Of a DNA stretch of 64,000 nucleotides, positions 48,630 through 58,660 are shown in pieces. The stretch covers positions 3,022,843-3,086,842 of the forward strand of contig NZ_LT629731.1 in the NCBI RefSeq assembly GCF_900104575.1, given 5' to 3'. Both the position numbers and the translations under genes were made by a program. Numbering within the stretch: position 1 is the first letter of the stretch; each line of letters begins with the position of its first letter. Source of the DNA: Bacillus tuaregi (GTDB lineage Bacteria; Bacillota; Bacilli; Bacillales; Cytobacillaceae). The notes beneath the pieces were generated by a model, which was not told the origin of the DNA, made no database searches, and saw only the letters and a list, made by a program, of their open reading frames with translations.

Positions 48630-48660
48630 AAAAAAAGAAAACCATCCTAAAATGGTTTTC
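48630..48660 (-). terminator. Terminator after the unknown gene at 48696
   Basis: Minus-strand stem GAAAACCAT/ATGGTTTTC followed by nine T residues, 35 bp after the stop. Confidence 0.85.
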
Positions 48661-48695
48661 CTTACTGTTTTATATCCGATATCATCCACCTGAGA

Positions 48696-49082
48696 CTATA
48701 AAACGCTTGATGTATTTTGCTCCAACTCCTGAAAGACACGCTTCAGTTTTTCTATGTCTACATCCTTAAAGCAATTGGAAAATTCAGCAGCCTCCTTGAT
48801 ATAGACCCGCTTCCGATTCCGGAATTCAGGTTGCTTTATTAAGCATGCTAAGGCAACGATATCCTTTAACTCAACCTCTCTAGTCCCTACACTAAAGATT
48901 GGATTTTGTTCAAATGGTGTGAATTCTTGTAGATTTTCTTCAAAGTAACGTAGATAGAGAACTCGAAATACACGTTCCCTTCCGTTTTCTTCGATGATTA
49001 ATTCACTTCGATTGAAGAAGTCCTCCGAGGTATTAGGCTTCTCCTTTTGCAATTCATAACCACTACAGCCTTTGATGAGCAA
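48696..49082 (-). CDS. Conserved-looking protein of unknown function
   Basis: A small soluble reading frame of about 128 residues, with no signal peptide or membrane helix. The start is probably TTG at 49082, 9 nt after GGGGAGG; an ATG at 49100 contains that ribosome site. The body is acidic and mixed (NRSELIIEENGRERVFRVLY, YFEENLQEFTPFEQNPIFSV, RNRKRVYIKEAAEFSN). A strong terminator follows (48637-48660), supporting expression. I do not recognise the family. It occupies the place of B. subtilis ypuI, between scpB and the dacB region, but does not look like YpuI. Confidence 0.65.
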   Translation of the reverse strand: MLIKGCSGYELQKEKPNTSEDFFNRSELIIEENGRERVFRVLYLRYFEENLQEFTPFEQNPIFSVGTREVELKDIVALACLIKQPEFRNRKRVYIKEAAEFSNCFKDVDIEKLKRVFQELEQNTSSVL

Positions 49083-49206
49083 GTAACCACTCCTCCCCAT
49101 CTCTCAGTACTTGAAAGATATTTTATGTAAAAATAACAATTAGAAAATAATCAATATTGATTATATTTTATCATATTTCTTACAAAAGGGTTAGATAAAT
49201 CAAGCA

Positions 49207-49785
49207 TCAAATTTTCGTATCAAAGCGCTCAAAGAACAGGTCCGCTTCCTCTTGGACATTTTCTTCAACCTTTTCAGGGAGAGGTGGAAGTTCTTCAATA
49301 CTTTTCAAGCCGAAATAATCAAGAAATTCCTTCGTGGTTCCGTATAAATAAGCTCTTCCAGCTCCTTCTGCTCTCCCAATCTCTTTAATCAGGGCCTTAG
49401 CAATCAACGTTTGCAAGGGTCTTTCTGTTTTCACACCGCGAATATCTTCGATTTCCATTCTTGTAATTGGCTGTTTATAGGCAATAATCGCTAAGGTTTC
49501 AAGCGCAGCCTGTGACAATGCCGTAGTATGGGGAGACTCGACCAATTTTTTCAAATAGATGGCATGCTCCTTTTTCGTGGCTAGTTGATAGGTTCCAGCA
49601 AGCTGAACAAGGGTGATGCCTCGATTAATATTTTCAGTGTATTCGGCCATTAATTCCTCTAACACCTGCTCGGCTAAGGTTTCATCTATTTCAAGAACTT
49701 GAGATAGATGTTTTAAGGTAAGCCCTTCATCACCTGCAGCAAACAACAAGCTTTCAACGATTCCTTTCCAATTAACTAACTCCAT
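49207..49785 (-). CDS. scpB: Segregation and condensation protein ScpB
   Basis: Winged-helix kleisin-interacting subunit of the SMC-ScpAB condensin that organises the chromosome. The 192-residue protein has two winged-helix domains; signatures are [20 protein letters not shown] near residue 10, [20 protein letters not shown] near 95 and [20 protein letters not shown]. The ATG at 49785 has AGGAG 9 nt upstream; it overlaps the scpA 3' end by 14 bases, so translation is probably coupled. Confidence 0.96.
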   Translation of the reverse strand: MELVNWKGIVESLLFAAGDEGLTLKHLSQVLEIDETLAEQVLEELMAEYTENINRGITLVQLAGTYQLATKKEHAIYLKKLVESPHTTALSQAALETLAIIAYKQPITRMEIEDIRGVKTERPLQTLIAKALIKEIGRAEGAGRAYLYGTTKEFLDYFGLKSIEELPPLPEKVEENVQEEADLFFERFDTKI

Positions 49786-50542
49786 GATAATCTGCTCCTT
49801 TTCGCTGCATAACAAAAATATCAGCAAAGTTGTTCTCTTGCTCGACAATAATTTCATTTTGCTTCATTAACTCTAATATTGCTAAAAAAGTCACCACGAT
49901 ATGTTCTCTATTTCGAATCGAAAATAAATCATCAAACCTTGTTCTACCTTTAGCGTTTTTTATTTCCTTGATGATTTCTTTCATCCTTTGTTCAATCGGT
50001 ATCTCCTGGCGGGTTATTTTCGTCAGCAAGGGTTTTTGCAGTCGTTTTCGTCGTAAAAGCTTTTGCAGCGCGCCAAGCATGTCATATAAGGATACATTTA
50101 TATCAGGTTTATTTTCGGTTTCAAGTACCTTACTGTATGCTGATAAATCACTGGGAGGCTTCGTAAACATTAAGCCCCTCTCCTGCTCTAATGATTTTAA
50201 GTCATCTGCTACTTCCTTATACTTACGATATTCAATTAGACGCTGTACCAATTCTTCACGAGGATCCTCCTCCATTTCAACGGCTAATTCATCATCTAAG
50301 CCAGAATGACTGTGGTTCGGTAGGAGCATTTTACTTTTAATCTCTAATAAGGTTGCTGCCATCACTAAAAATTCACTCGCTACATCTAGCTGTAATTCTT
50401 TCATCGTATGAATATAAATTAAATATTGCTCGGTAATTTCCGCAACTGGTATATCATATATATCAATTTCAAGGTGATTAATTAGATGCAGAAGTAAATC
50501 CAACGGTCCTTCAAATGCATCTATTTTTACATTATATTGCAT
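49772..50542 (-). CDS. scpA: Segregation and condensation protein ScpA (kleisin)
   Basis: Kleisin that bridges the SMC heads and carries ScpB. The 256-residue protein begins [20 protein letters not shown], the N-terminal SMC-neck binding helix, followed by [20 protein letters not shown] and [10 protein letters not shown]. The C-terminal winged helix includes [16 protein letters not shown]. The ATG at 50542 has GGTGG 5 nt upstream, while a GTG four codons earlier lies in that site. scpB overlaps. Confidence 0.96.
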   Translation of the reverse strand: MQYNVKIDAFEGPLDLLLHLINHLEIDIYDIPVAEITEQYLIYIHTMKELQLDVASEFLVMAATLLEIKSKMLLPNHSHSGLDDELAVEMEEDPREELVQRLIEYRKYKEVADDLKSLEQERGLMFTKPPSDLSAYSKVLETENKPDINVSLYDMLGALQKLLRRKRLQKPLLTKITRQEIPIEQRMKEIIKEIKNAKGRTRFDDLFSIRNREHIVVTFLAILELMKQNEIIVEQENNFADIFVMQRKGADYHGVS

Positions 50543-50767
50543 ATATTCCACCAATACTTTTCATTAATGTTGTTTCATCATAGGTTGTCATAGCAAATCT
50601 TTCAAAGAGACTTTCCGGGCTTGCGCTAAACTATTAATTAGTATAGAGGATAGATAGTATGAATCCAATAGTAATTTAAACAATCCGTATGAAACATTCG
50701 CAAGAAAAAACACTAAACTGATAGTTTAAACCTGTGTTACACTTTATCTCAGGAGGGAGACAAGAAG

Positions 50768-51295
50768 ATGACATATCCATTCGAATATATCGATTATTTA
50801 GTGCATTTTCACGGGGATCGCGACTATTTTGAATGCCATGAGATACTAGAGGATTATTGGAAGAGGGTGGACAGCCGAAACAAGTCTTCTGTTTGGGTAG
50901 GATTAATCCAGTTGGCAGTTTCCAACTATCATCACAGACGGGGGAATTATAACGGTGCGCTTCGAACGCTGCAAAAGTCACTAGAGATCATTACGGCACA
51001 TAAAGACCTCATCGAAAAATTAGGACTTAATCAGCCATTGCTCGTTGAACAAATAACGAGACAGAGAGATAGAATCATAAAAGGTCAAAATTATCAAAGC
51101 ATGAACCTTCCTATCCATTCAAGGGTATTATTAGAGCGATGCAAAGCACGAAGCAACGAATTGCAGATGACCTGGATGATGGACAGTGATTTATCCAATC
51201 ACGACATCATACACCGTCATAAGAAGAGAGATCGCTCAGCTGTATTGGAGGAGCGAAATAGAGCCATTCAGAAAAAAACAAATAGAAGGCAGTGA
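50768..51295 (+). CDS. ypuF: DUF309 protein YpuF
   Basis: A 175-residue protein whose first 100 residues form a DUF309 helical domain with the family motif YFECHEILEDYWK near residue 20 and HHRRGNYNGALRTLQ near 60. The C-terminal part is basic and less ordered. The function is unknown. The ATG follows AGGAGGGAG. It is divergent from scpA and convergent with ribT across a shared terminator, the same neighbours as in B. subtilis. Confidence 0.85.
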   Translation: MTYPFEYIDYLVHFHGDRDYFECHEILEDYWKRVDSRNKSSVWVGLIQLAVSNYHHRRGNYNGALRTLQKSLEIITAHKDLIEKLGLNQPLLVEQITRQRDRIIKGQNYQSMNLPIHSRVLLERCKARSNELQMTWMMDSDLSNHDIIHRHKKRDRSAVLEERNRAIQKKTNRRQ

Positions 51296-51315
51296 GCTAA
51301 AGCCACTACCTTCTA
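51283..51315. terminator. Shared terminator of ypuF and ribT
   Basis: Stem AGAAGG.AGTG / CACT.CCTTCT; it overlaps the ypuF stop and lies 2 bp from the ribT stop. Confidence 0.75.
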
Positions 51316-51316
51316 T

Positions 51317-52057
<741 letters not shown>

Positions 52058-52927
52058 ATGAAAAACTTTAAGGTTACGATTCTACTATTTTTATTTCTAT
52101 TTATGTTTCCTTTCCGCGGTTGGGCTGATGTTGCCGTAGGCGATATGATTATCACGCTTGGAGAAAATCTATCAGAGGAACAGAAAAATATGCTGCTCTC
52201 CGAAATGAATGCACCTGATGATGCACAAATCATTACCGTATCAAATGCCGAAGAGCATCAGTATTTAGGCAATTATGTCTCAAAATCACTTATTGGAACA
52301 AGAGCCATCTCCTCCTCAGCGATCACAATCGCTGAAAAAAATTCAGGTCTAGAGGTTGAATCCAATAATATTAATTGGGTCACGGATGAAATGTATATTA
52401 ATGCCCTCATTACGGCAGGAGTAAAGGATGCTAAAATCTATATTACTGCCCCATTTGAGGTATCCGGTACCGCTGCGTTAACCGGTATTATTAAAGCATA
52501 TGAAGTGTCTGCTGACAAAGCCATTCCTGAAGAGGTCAAACAGGCTGCAAATGAAGAAATGGTTAAATCAGCAGAATTAGGTGATGAGATTGGGACTGAA
52601 AACGCAACAGCCCTAATAACAAAAATTAAAGAGAAGATGGCGGCAAATCCACCAAAAACAGAAGCAGATATACGGACCATCATTGAAAATGCTGCCAAGG
52701 AGTTAGGTATTACCTTAACAGATGCACAATTTCAAAGCCTGCTTGATCTTTTTAACAAGTTAAAGGAATTAAATATTGACTGGAATCAGGTTGGTGATCA
52801 ATTAACCGTTGCCAAAGAGAAGCTTACTAAATATCTTGAAAGTGAAGAAGGCCAAGGCTTTCTAGAAAGTATAAAACAATTTTTTATCAATATTATTGAT
52901 GCCATAAAGGCTCTTTTCTCTAAATAA
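52058..52927 (+). CDS. ypuA: Exported DUF1002 protein YpuA
   Basis: A 289-residue secreted protein with a signal peptide (FKVTILLFLFLFMFPFRGWA). The body is the DUF1002 domain: VGDMIITLGENLSEEQKNML near residue 28, SNAEEHQYLGNYVSKSLIGT near 65, SSAITIAEKNSGLEVE, and a helical C-terminus (QFFINIIDAIKALFSK). The function is unknown. The ATG follows AAGGAGA. It is a monocistronic plus-strand gene converging on lysA, as in B. subtilis. Confidence 0.9.
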   Translation: MKNFKVTILLFLFLFMFPFRGWADVAVGDMIITLGENLSEEQKNMLLSEMNAPDDAQIITVSNAEEHQYLGNYVSKSLIGTRAISSSAITIAEKNSGLEVESNNINWVTDEMYINALITAGVKDAKIYITAPFEVSGTAALTGIIKAYEVSADKAIPEEVKQAANEEMVKSAELGDEIGTENATALITKIKEKMAANPPKTEADIRTIIENAAKELGITLTDAQFQSLLDLFNKLKELNIDWNQVGDQLTVAKEKLTKYLESEEGQGFLESIKQFFINIIDAIKALFSK

Positions 52928-52968
52928 AATAAAAGCTAAGCATCCTACAGATGCTTAGCTTTTATTTT
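52926..52968. terminator. Shared terminator of ypuA and lysA
   Basis: Stem AAAAGCTAAGCATC / GATGCTTAGCTTTT with A/T runs on both sides; it overlaps the ypuA and lysA 3' ends. Confidence 0.9.
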
Positions 52969-54273
52969 TTCATTTAACGATAAATCGAGTCTCACTAAAT
53001 CCTCGTATGTTTCTCTTTTTACAACTAATGTCGCTTTTCCATTCTCTACGAAAACAACTGGTGGTCTCGGTATACGGTTGTAATTATTGGCCATGGAGTA
53101 ACCATAGGCACCTGTACAAAATACTGCTAGTATATCTTGTTTGTCTGTTTCCGGTAATGGAAGATCCCAAATCAGCATATCACCTGATTCACAGCACTTC
53201 CCTGCAATTGACACGACATCTGTCGGCTTTTCAAGTGGCTTATTTGCCAGCACTGCCTCATATTTCGCTTGATAGAGTGCGGGTCTAATATTATCGGTCA
53301 TACCGCCGTCTACCGCCAAATATTTACGCACATTCGGAACTTCTTTTTTTGAGCCTATTTTATATAAGGTGATTCCGGCATCTCCTACCAATGATCGACC
53401 AGGCTCAATGCCTATTTCTGGCACTTTCAGCTCATATTTTTGAGCCTGCTTTTTCACTTCGGCAATAATTTCAATAACATAGTCAGCAGCAGGCTTTGGA
53501 TCATCTTCGTCTGTATAGCGGATACCGAAGCCACCGCCAAGATTTAAGATTGCTGGTTCAAAGGAAAATTGAGCTTTCCAATCGTTTAGCTTTTCAAAGA
53601 TTTTTTGCACTGCAAGTGTAAAGCCAGTTGTTTCAAAAATTTGCGACCCAATATGGCAGTGGATTCCAGCTGCCACCAGCCATGGAGATTTTAGTACTTT
53701 GTTTAGAGCTTCCTCTGTTTGTCCATTATGAAGACCGAACCCAAACTTCGAATCTTCCTGCCCTGTTAATATATAATCATGAGTATGCGCTTCAATCCCA
53801 GGGGTAATTCTTAATACAACATCCATCTGTTGCTTTTTTTCAGCGCATAATTCTTCAAGCACATCTAATTCGTAAAAATTATCCACGACAATATAGCCTA
53901 TTTTATAGTGTAAGGCCATTTCCAGCTCTTCTCTGCTTTTATTATTGCCATGGAAATGCACACGCTCCATTGGAAAATCAGCAGCAACTGCTGTATACAA
54001 TTCTCCTCCGGATACCACATCTAATGACAGTCCTTCTGCTTCGGCTAATTGAACCATCGCTACCGTTGAGAAAGCCTTACTTGCAAATGATACCTGTGCG
54101 TTGATTCCATTACTAATAAATGCTTCCCTAAAGCTTCTCGCTCTTTGTCTAATTAAGGCCACATCATACACATAAACTGGTGTTCCAAATTCCTTCACTA
54201 ATTCAACTGTATCAACGCCGCCTATTTCTAAATGTCCTTTATCGTTTACTGCGGTGGTTCCATAATAATACAT
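52945..54273 (-). CDS. lysA: Diaminopimelate decarboxylase
   Basis: PLP enzyme that decarboxylates meso-diaminopimelate to L-lysine. The 442-residue protein has VYVYDVALIRQRA near residue 33, the PLP lysine in VSFASKAFST near 62, HCHIGSQIFE near 205, LNLGGGFGIRY near 245, IGIEPGRSLVGD near 285 and the active cysteine in GKCCESGDML near 355. It is convergent with ypuA through a shared hairpin that overlaps its stop codon. spoVAF lies 367 bp upstream. Confidence 0.97.
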   Translation of the reverse strand: MYYYGTTAVNDKGHLEIGGVDTVELVKEFGTPVYVYDVALIRQRARSFREAFISNGINAQVSFASKAFSTVAMVQLAEAEGLSLDVVSGGELYTAVAADFPMERVHFHGNNKSREELEMALHYKIGYIVVDNFYELDVLEELCAEKKQQMDVVLRITPGIEAHTHDYILTGQEDSKFGFGLHNGQTEEALNKVLKSPWLVAAGIHCHIGSQIFETTGFTLAVQKIFEKLNDWKAQFSFEPAILNLGGGFGIRYTDEDDPKPAADYVIEIIAEVKKQAQKYELKVPEIGIEPGRSLVGDAGITLYKIGSKKEVPNVRKYLAVDGGMTDNIRPALYQAKYEAVLANKPLEKPTDVVSIAGKCCESGDMLIWDLPLPETDKQDILAVFCTGAYGYSMANNYNRIPRPPVVFVENGKATLVVKRETYEDLVRLDLSLNEKIKAKHL

Positions 54274-54640
54274 AACCGTCCCTCGTTCCTATAACTTGCT
54301 GTATCGATTAGCGTTCCTATTTATTCCTCTATTTTAGAAAATACTTTAACATAACATAGTTTAAATCGCAATATGTTAAATAATCTAATAACTTACCCCT
54401 TTTCCTAGTCATTCTTTATATCAAATTCGCCCGTCGAATTTGCGTCCGGATTTTTATCGAACTCGCTCGATAAACTACCTTTAAAAAATCGCATGACTCG
54501 CCGGAGGCTTAACTTCATTCAGCCGGGGTTTGAACCCCCACTGCATCGAAGATCCATTTGCATTCATCCCCCACTTGTAGAAGTGGAGGACTTCTGCTGA
54601 ATAAAGTTAAACAGCAGTAAACAGAAGCTGTTGCTTCTGT
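54274..54640. other. Intergenic region lysA-spoVAF (about 370 bp)
   Basis: Holds repeat copy B (54421-54610) and part of the spoVAF terminator. The remaining 150 bp before lysA are AT-rich and presumably carry the lysA promoter; no further gene is seen. Confidence 0.65.
54421..54610 (-). repeat. Structured repeat, copy B (probable IS200/IS605-derived element)
   Basis: On the minus strand it starts TTAACTTTATTCAGCAGAAG and folds into stems CCTCCACTT/AAGTGGGGG, GGGGTTCAAACCCC, TTTATCGA/TCGATAAA and AAATTCG/CGAATTT. A 22-bp block (54499-54520) is identical to copy A at 8501-8522. It lies between lysA and spoVAF, directly after the spoVAF terminator. No open reading frame is associated with it. 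Confidence 0.7.
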
Positions 54641-54645
54641 TTACT
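54616..54645 (-). terminator. Terminator overlapping the spoVAF stop
   Basis: Perfect 13-bp stem AGTAAACAGAAGC / GCTTCTGTTTACT with a 4-nt loop; the TTTAA tail runs into repeat copy B. Confidence 0.8.
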
Positions 54646-56122
54646 GGCGCGGCTGTCTAATTCGGTTTCGTGTATGGATAATTCTTGGTCTGATTTGTGA
54701 ACCAGGTATTGATCGGCGAACCAATATTTGCATAAAGGCCTTTGGATGAAAAGGCAATACAGGCCACAAATAGGGGGTGTTAAAGGAGCGAATTCTCGCC
54801 AGTAGGATAATATACAGCGTGACCCCGATAACCAAACCGGGAGTATGGAAAACGGCAACTAATATAAGTAGAAACAGCCTGACAAGCTTATTAGCAATAC
54901 TCAGTTCATAGCTTGGCGTTGCAAAATTCCCCATCGCTACCACGGCTATGTATAAGATAACTTCTGGGACAAATAAGCCAACATCAATGGCAATTTGTCC
55001 AATTAAAACGGCGGCAACCAAACCCATTGCAGTGGATAATGGTGTTGGTGTATGTATAGCTGCCATACGCAGGAATTCAATTCCGATATCGGCCAAAAAG
55101 ATTTGGACAACGATTGGAATATTCGCGGACTCATTGGGACCGATAAAATCTAATGGCTTTGGCAAATGATGCGGCTCTAACACTAATAGAAACCATAATG
55201 GTAATAAAAAAAGTGAAGCAGCAATGCCAATAAACCTTACCCAGCGGACAAAAGTACCGACACCAGGAGATTGACGATATTCCTCAGCGTGCTGCATATG
55301 ATAGAAGACTGTGGTAGGTGTAATAATGACACTTGGTGATGTATCTACATAAATAATCACATGTCCTTCCAGTAAATGTGTTGCGGCTACATCTGCCCGC
55401 TCTGTATAACGGACAAGCGGATACGGGTTATATCCCTGCTTTAATATAAACTCTTCAACTGTTTTATCTGCCATCGTTAATCCATCAACCTTAATGGCTT
55501 GAATTTCCTTCTTAATCACCTCAATGAGGGTTGGATCTGCAACACCATCAATATAGCCTAGGGCAATATCTGTTTTTCCTCTTTCCCCAATTCGCATAAT
55601 TTCAAAACGTAACCGTTCATCCCGAATCCTTCTTCTTGTAAGGGCTGTATTCACAATAATATTTTCAACAAAACCATCGCGCGATCCGCGGACCACCTTT
55701 TCCGTATCAGGCTCTTGCGGTGAACGCCCAGGATATCCTCGAACATCAACGGTTAGCCCTTTACCTGCACCCTCAACGACTACCACTATTAACCCAGAAA
55801 GAACCTGATCAACTAATTCATCCATGGTATTAATGGGGGATACGGATTGATGTACAATACGATTTTCAACAATAGTAAATAGATTTGCTGAAAGCTTCTC
55901 ATCATCATTAATTTTTATCAACTGCTCGGTGATTTCAATAATAAAATTGGTATCACACAAACCATTTACATAATAAAAATGAACATCTTTTCGTAATATC
56001 TTTAGCTTTCTAACTCCAAGGTCAAAGCTTGTCCCTAGCCCTACACGTTCCTTCATATATGCTTCAATTTCCAGCACTGATTCAGGAATCGGTTTTTTCT
56101 CCTTTTTCTGAGTTCCCATCAT
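54641..56122 (-). CDS. spoVAF: Stage V sporulation protein AF
   Basis: GerA-family inner spore membrane protein encoded at the end of spoVA operons; related to A subunits of germinant receptors. The 493-residue protein has a soluble N-terminal half ([33 protein letters not shown]) and C-terminal membrane helices ([40 protein letters not shown]). The ATG at 56122 is 6 nt after AAGGAG; a GTG two codons earlier overlaps the site. It overlaps spoVAEA by 41 bases. A terminator hairpin spans its stop. Confidence 0.93.
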   Translation of the reverse strand: MMGTQKKEKKPIPESVLEIEAYMKERVGLGTSFDLGVRKLKILRKDVHFYYVNGLCDTNFIIEITEQLIKINDDEKLSANLFTIVENRIVHQSVSPINTMDELVDQVLSGLIVVVVEGAGKGLTVDVRGYPGRSPQEPDTEKVVRGSRDGFVENIIVNTALTRRRIRDERLRFEIMRIGERGKTDIALGYIDGVADPTLIEVIKKEIQAIKVDGLTMADKTVEEFILKQGYNPYPLVRYTERADVAATHLLEGHVIIYVDTSPSVIITPTTVFYHMQHAEEYRQSPGVGTFVRWVRFIGIAASLFLLPLWFLLVLEPHHLPKPLDFIGPNESANIPIVVQIFLADIGIEFLRMAAIHTPTPLSTAMGLVAAVLIGQIAIDVGLFVPEVILYIAVVAMGNFATPSYELSIANKLVRLFLLILVAVFHTPGLVIGVTLYIILLARIRSFNTPYLWPVLPFHPKAFMQILVRRSIPGSQIRPRIIHTRNRIRQPRQ

Positions 56123-56684
56123 AACCACTCCTTTCCAAAATAAGCTCTACCGCCTTTCGAGTAATTGGAGAACCTTTTTCATAATGGTCCTTACCTGCCA
56201 TTTTTCCAATATCACCAATCCCAACAATGATAGGCACCTTTAATTCATCAAGGCAATAAACTGTATCACCGTAAAGTCTCCCCACTTCCAACTCCTGTAT
56301 TCCATATTTGTCAACTCCATTAGCGGTTATCTCACCATCACGATCAATGCATATATCCACTTTTGTCCACTCTTCATGCCTTGGATTCGAAGCAACTGCG
56401 ATGACTCCTATTACTTCAATATCATCGTGGTCAGCAACATATTTCAATGCCCTTTCCCCTGCCCCTTCACCTATAAAACCACTGTCATCAAACATCACAA
56501 GTACAGGATCATAGGCAGCTTTTTTAATTTGCTTGACTATGACTGAACCATCTAACACGGATGGATTACCATTCGAAATAGAAAGACATCGGCCGCCAAT
56601 TTCCTTTGCTACAATTTCAAGTGACTTACGAGCATATTTATCTCCATCTGTAATTAATATGACGCGTCGTTTTGCACTCTCCAT
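56082..56684 (-). CDS. spoVAEA: Stage V sporulation protein AE (SpoVAEa type)
   Basis: A 200-residue soluble protein of the SpoVAEa family, part of the dipicolinate-handling spoVA locus. Signatures are [20 protein letters not shown] near residue 10, [31 protein letters not shown] near 60, [25 protein letters not shown] and [10 protein letters not shown]. Normally spoVAC, spoVAD and spoVAEb lie between spoVAB and this gene; here spoVAB ends only 35 bp upstream. The sequence shows no broken remnant of the missing genes. Confidence 0.92.
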   Translation of the reverse strand: MESAKRRVILITDGDKYARKSLEIVAKEIGGRCLSISNGNPSVLDGSVIVKQIKKAAYDPVLVMFDDSGFIGEGAGERALKYVADHDDIEVIGVIAVASNPRHEEWTKVDICIDRDGEITANGVDKYGIQELEVGRLYGDTVYCLDELKVPIIVGIGDIGKMAGKDHYEKGSPITRKAVELILERSGYDGNSEKGEKTDS

Positions 56685-56719
56685 ATTTTGATGTCCTTTC
56701 GATTAAAAGTGTGTCGATG

Positions 56720-57142
56720 CTATTGATCCACAAAATAGATCCAATGAAATAATGAACCCACTATTTTTCCAAACACAAGCGCCATCAATAATATGGCGAT
56801 TTTATCGTCGACACCGATTCTTTTGGCCAAAATCGGCCAGACATTAAGTACCTCTGTTAAGGCTCCTGCCATCATTCCCACAAAGATACCACCGGCAAGA
56901 CCAAAAATAATTAATGTATAAGGAGAGATGTGAAAATGAGGGTTTTGTAAAATAGCAACGGCTCCTGTAACGGCGCCAATCACAACACTCCATTCATACA
57001 TTTGAATTAATTTCATCGTTTTGGTTAATTGTGTAAGTCTTGGTATAATTCCAAGCACTGTTAAAAACGCGACATATCCCGCTCCAACTGATAATCCCCC
57101 TGCAAAGCCGAGAAAAATAATAAACAGCAGTTTAATGATCAT
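56720..57142 (-). CDS. spoVAB: Stage V sporulation protein AB
   Basis: A 140-residue polytopic membrane protein (LLFIIFLGFAGGLSVGAGYV; VVIGAVTGAVAILQ; LIIFGLAGGIFVGMMAGALT) with EVLNVWPILAKRIGV near residue 95, matching SpoVAB. It acts with SpoVAA at the inner forespore membrane. Its start overlaps the spoVAA stop by 11 bases. It is followed directly by spoVAEA rather than spoVAC. Confidence 0.92.
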   Translation of the reverse strand: MIIKLLFIIFLGFAGGLSVGAGYVAFLTVLGIIPRLTQLTKTMKLIQMYEWSVVIGAVTGAVAILQNPHFHISPYTLIIFGLAGGIFVGMMAGALTEVLNVWPILAKRIGVDDKIAILLMALVFGKIVGSLFHWIYFVDQ

Positions 57143-57761
57143 CGAGCTTCTTCATACTCTCCTTATTTTCATGCATAATGACATATTGATCGAGATCCTG
57201 TTGGTAGTTAAACATTTCAACCTCAAGGGGGCTAGGTTCCTCGTTAAGTCGCTTTTTAAAGACATGATTAAAAAAAATAATCATCCCAAGACCTAATCCG
57301 ATTGAATAAGGAATTTGAAATAGCAACGGCTTTTCAATGTCTTGTCCAGTAATCATTTTATAAAGCTTTTGGTGAACATGCTGCATACTAACATCCTCAT
57401 GAAAATTCATAATCGTCAGCATGGAACCAAAAAATAATAAAAACCAGGTTAAGACAAATAGGAATGGCGATACTTTCTTTTTCTTATAAACCACCTCCAC
57501 AATCGTTTGTGATGGTCCTAATACTTGAACTTCTATAGATGAATTAAATTTGGCAATTTCGGCAATGACCTGCATGACATCAATAATGATAATATTTCGG
57601 TCTTTAGCAGATATGCTGTAAATAAGGAGTTGATTTAACTGCTTTTGCAGCACATCTTCGGCAATGATTTGCGTGATATCCTTCAAATACACCTTCTCAT
57701 TAGGTCGAACCAATACACGGTTACGCAGCCGAATATAAACCGTTTTTTCCAACTCACTCAC
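57132..57761 (-). CDS. spoVAA: Stage V sporulation protein AA
   Basis: First gene of the spoVA operon. The 209-residue protein has a soluble N-terminal domain (VYIRLRNRVLVRPNEKVYLK, IIIIDVMQVIAEIAKFN) and two C-terminal membrane helices (SPFLFVLTWFLLFFGSMLTI; YSIGLGLGMIIFFNHVF). The start is GTG at 57761. It lies downstream of sigF beyond a terminator, with a sigma-G-like promoter at 57790-57819, which fits forespore expression. Confidence 0.92.
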   Translation of the reverse strand: MSELEKTVYIRLRNRVLVRPNEKVYLKDITQIIAEDVLQKQLNQLLIYSISAKDRNIIIIDVMQVIAEIAKFNSSIEVQVLGPSQTIVEVVYKKKKVSPFLFVLTWFLLFFGSMLTIMNFHEDVSMQHVHQKLYKMITGQDIEKPLLFQIPYSIGLGLGMIIFFNHVFKKRLNEEPSPLEVEMFNYQQDLDQYVIMHENKESMKKLDDH

Positions 57762-57789
57762 ATCCTACACAGCAATTTCCTTTACTCAT

Positions 57790-57819
57790 TAGTATTTCTT
57801 ACAAGTTCCTCCTCATGAA
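57790..57819 (-). promoter_or_regulatory. Candidate sigma-G promoter of the spoVA operon
   Basis: Minus strand: TTCATG, 17-bp spacer, AATACTA, 28 bp before the spoVAA GTG. It is close to the sigma-G pattern, and the operon is forespore-specific in B. subtilis. Confidence 0.45.
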
Positions 57820-57869
57820 CTCCAATAAATGGATATCTTTGTGGCAAACATCCTCTCCTTTAAGCAGAA

Positions 57870-57910
57870 TAGAAAAAGACCGTATAGATCTACAGATCCA
57901 TACGGTCTTT
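57870..57910 (-). terminator. Terminator at the sigF 3' end
   Basis: Stem AAAGACCGTAT...ATACGGTCTTT with an inner GATC pair, followed by TTCTATT; it overlaps the sigF stop and separates it from spoVA. Confidence 0.85.
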
Positions 57911-58648
57911 CATTTGCTGTAATATTTTCTTTTCGAGTCTAGAAACTTGCACCTGAGAAATTCCAAGTCTTACAGCAACCTCTGATTGTGTCTGATCTTT
58001 GTAGTATCGTAAATAAACAATCAATCGTTCACGATCCTCCAGCTCTCGAATCGCTTCCTTAAGTGCAATCTTGTCAAACCATTTTCCTTCATTACCATCA
58101 TCAATCTGGTCAAGTAGCGTAATCGGATCCCCATCATTTTCATAAACAGTTTCATGAATCGATGATGGTGTCCGGCTTGCTTCCTGGGCCATGATAATAT
58201 CCTCTGCTGGAATTGACAGATATTCAGATATCTCATTTACCGTTGGTACTCGGCCAAGTGATTTGGATAATTCATCCTTTGCCTTTCGAATTTTATTCCC
58301 CATTTCCTTCAATGAACGACTTACCTTAACAGTCCCGTCATCACGAATAAAACGTTGAATTTCCCCGATAATCATCGGGACGGCATAGGTTGAAAACTTT
58401 ACATCATAAGAAAGATCAAATTTATCTACAGATTTTAATAAACCAATACAACCAATTTGAAAGAGATCATCTGGTTCATAGCCTCGATTTAAAAAGCGCT
58501 GAACAACAGACCAAACTAGCCGCATATTTTTTTGTACAATTAAATCTCTGGCACTTTGATCTCCATCCTGACTTTGTTTAATCAATTCTTTGACTTCATG
58601 GTCTTTTAAATAAGGTTGGTTCTTATCTGATTTAACCTCCACATCCAT
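57890..58648 (-). CDS. sigF: RNA polymerase sigma-F factor (SpoIIAC)
   Basis: First forespore-specific sigma factor. The 252-residue protein has region 2 (LVWSVVQRFLNRGYEPDDLF, YAVPMIIGEIQRFIRDD) and region 4 (SEVAVRLGISQVQVSRLEKK). SpoIIAB holds it inactive until SpoIIAA frees it. The ATG at 58648 is 8 nt after AAGGAG; a TTG two codons earlier is too close. It follows spoIIAB by 12 bp and ends in a hairpin terminator. Confidence 0.97.
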   Translation of the reverse strand: MDVEVKSDKNQPYLKDHEVKELIKQSQDGDQSARDLIVQKNMRLVWSVVQRFLNRGYEPDDLFQIGCIGLLKSVDKFDLSYDVKFSTYAVPMIIGEIQRFIRDDGTVKVSRSLKEMGNKIRKAKDELSKSLGRVPTVNEISEYLSIPAEDIIMAQEASRTPSSIHETVYENDGDPITLLDQIDDGNEGKWFDKIALKEAIRELEDRERLIVYLRYYKDQTQSEVAVRLGISQVQVSRLEKKILQQMKDRMDL

Positions 58649-58660
58649 AGGCAAGACTCC

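Noticed and set aside
49830..50309. A 159-codon plus-strand frame
   Set aside because: Antisense shadow of scpA with cysteine/serine-rich composition typical of reversed coding sequence.
54607..54858. An 83-codon minus-strand frame over the spoVAF 3' end
   Set aside because: It overlaps spoVAF in another frame and ends in the terminator and repeat; spoVAF is clearly the real gene.
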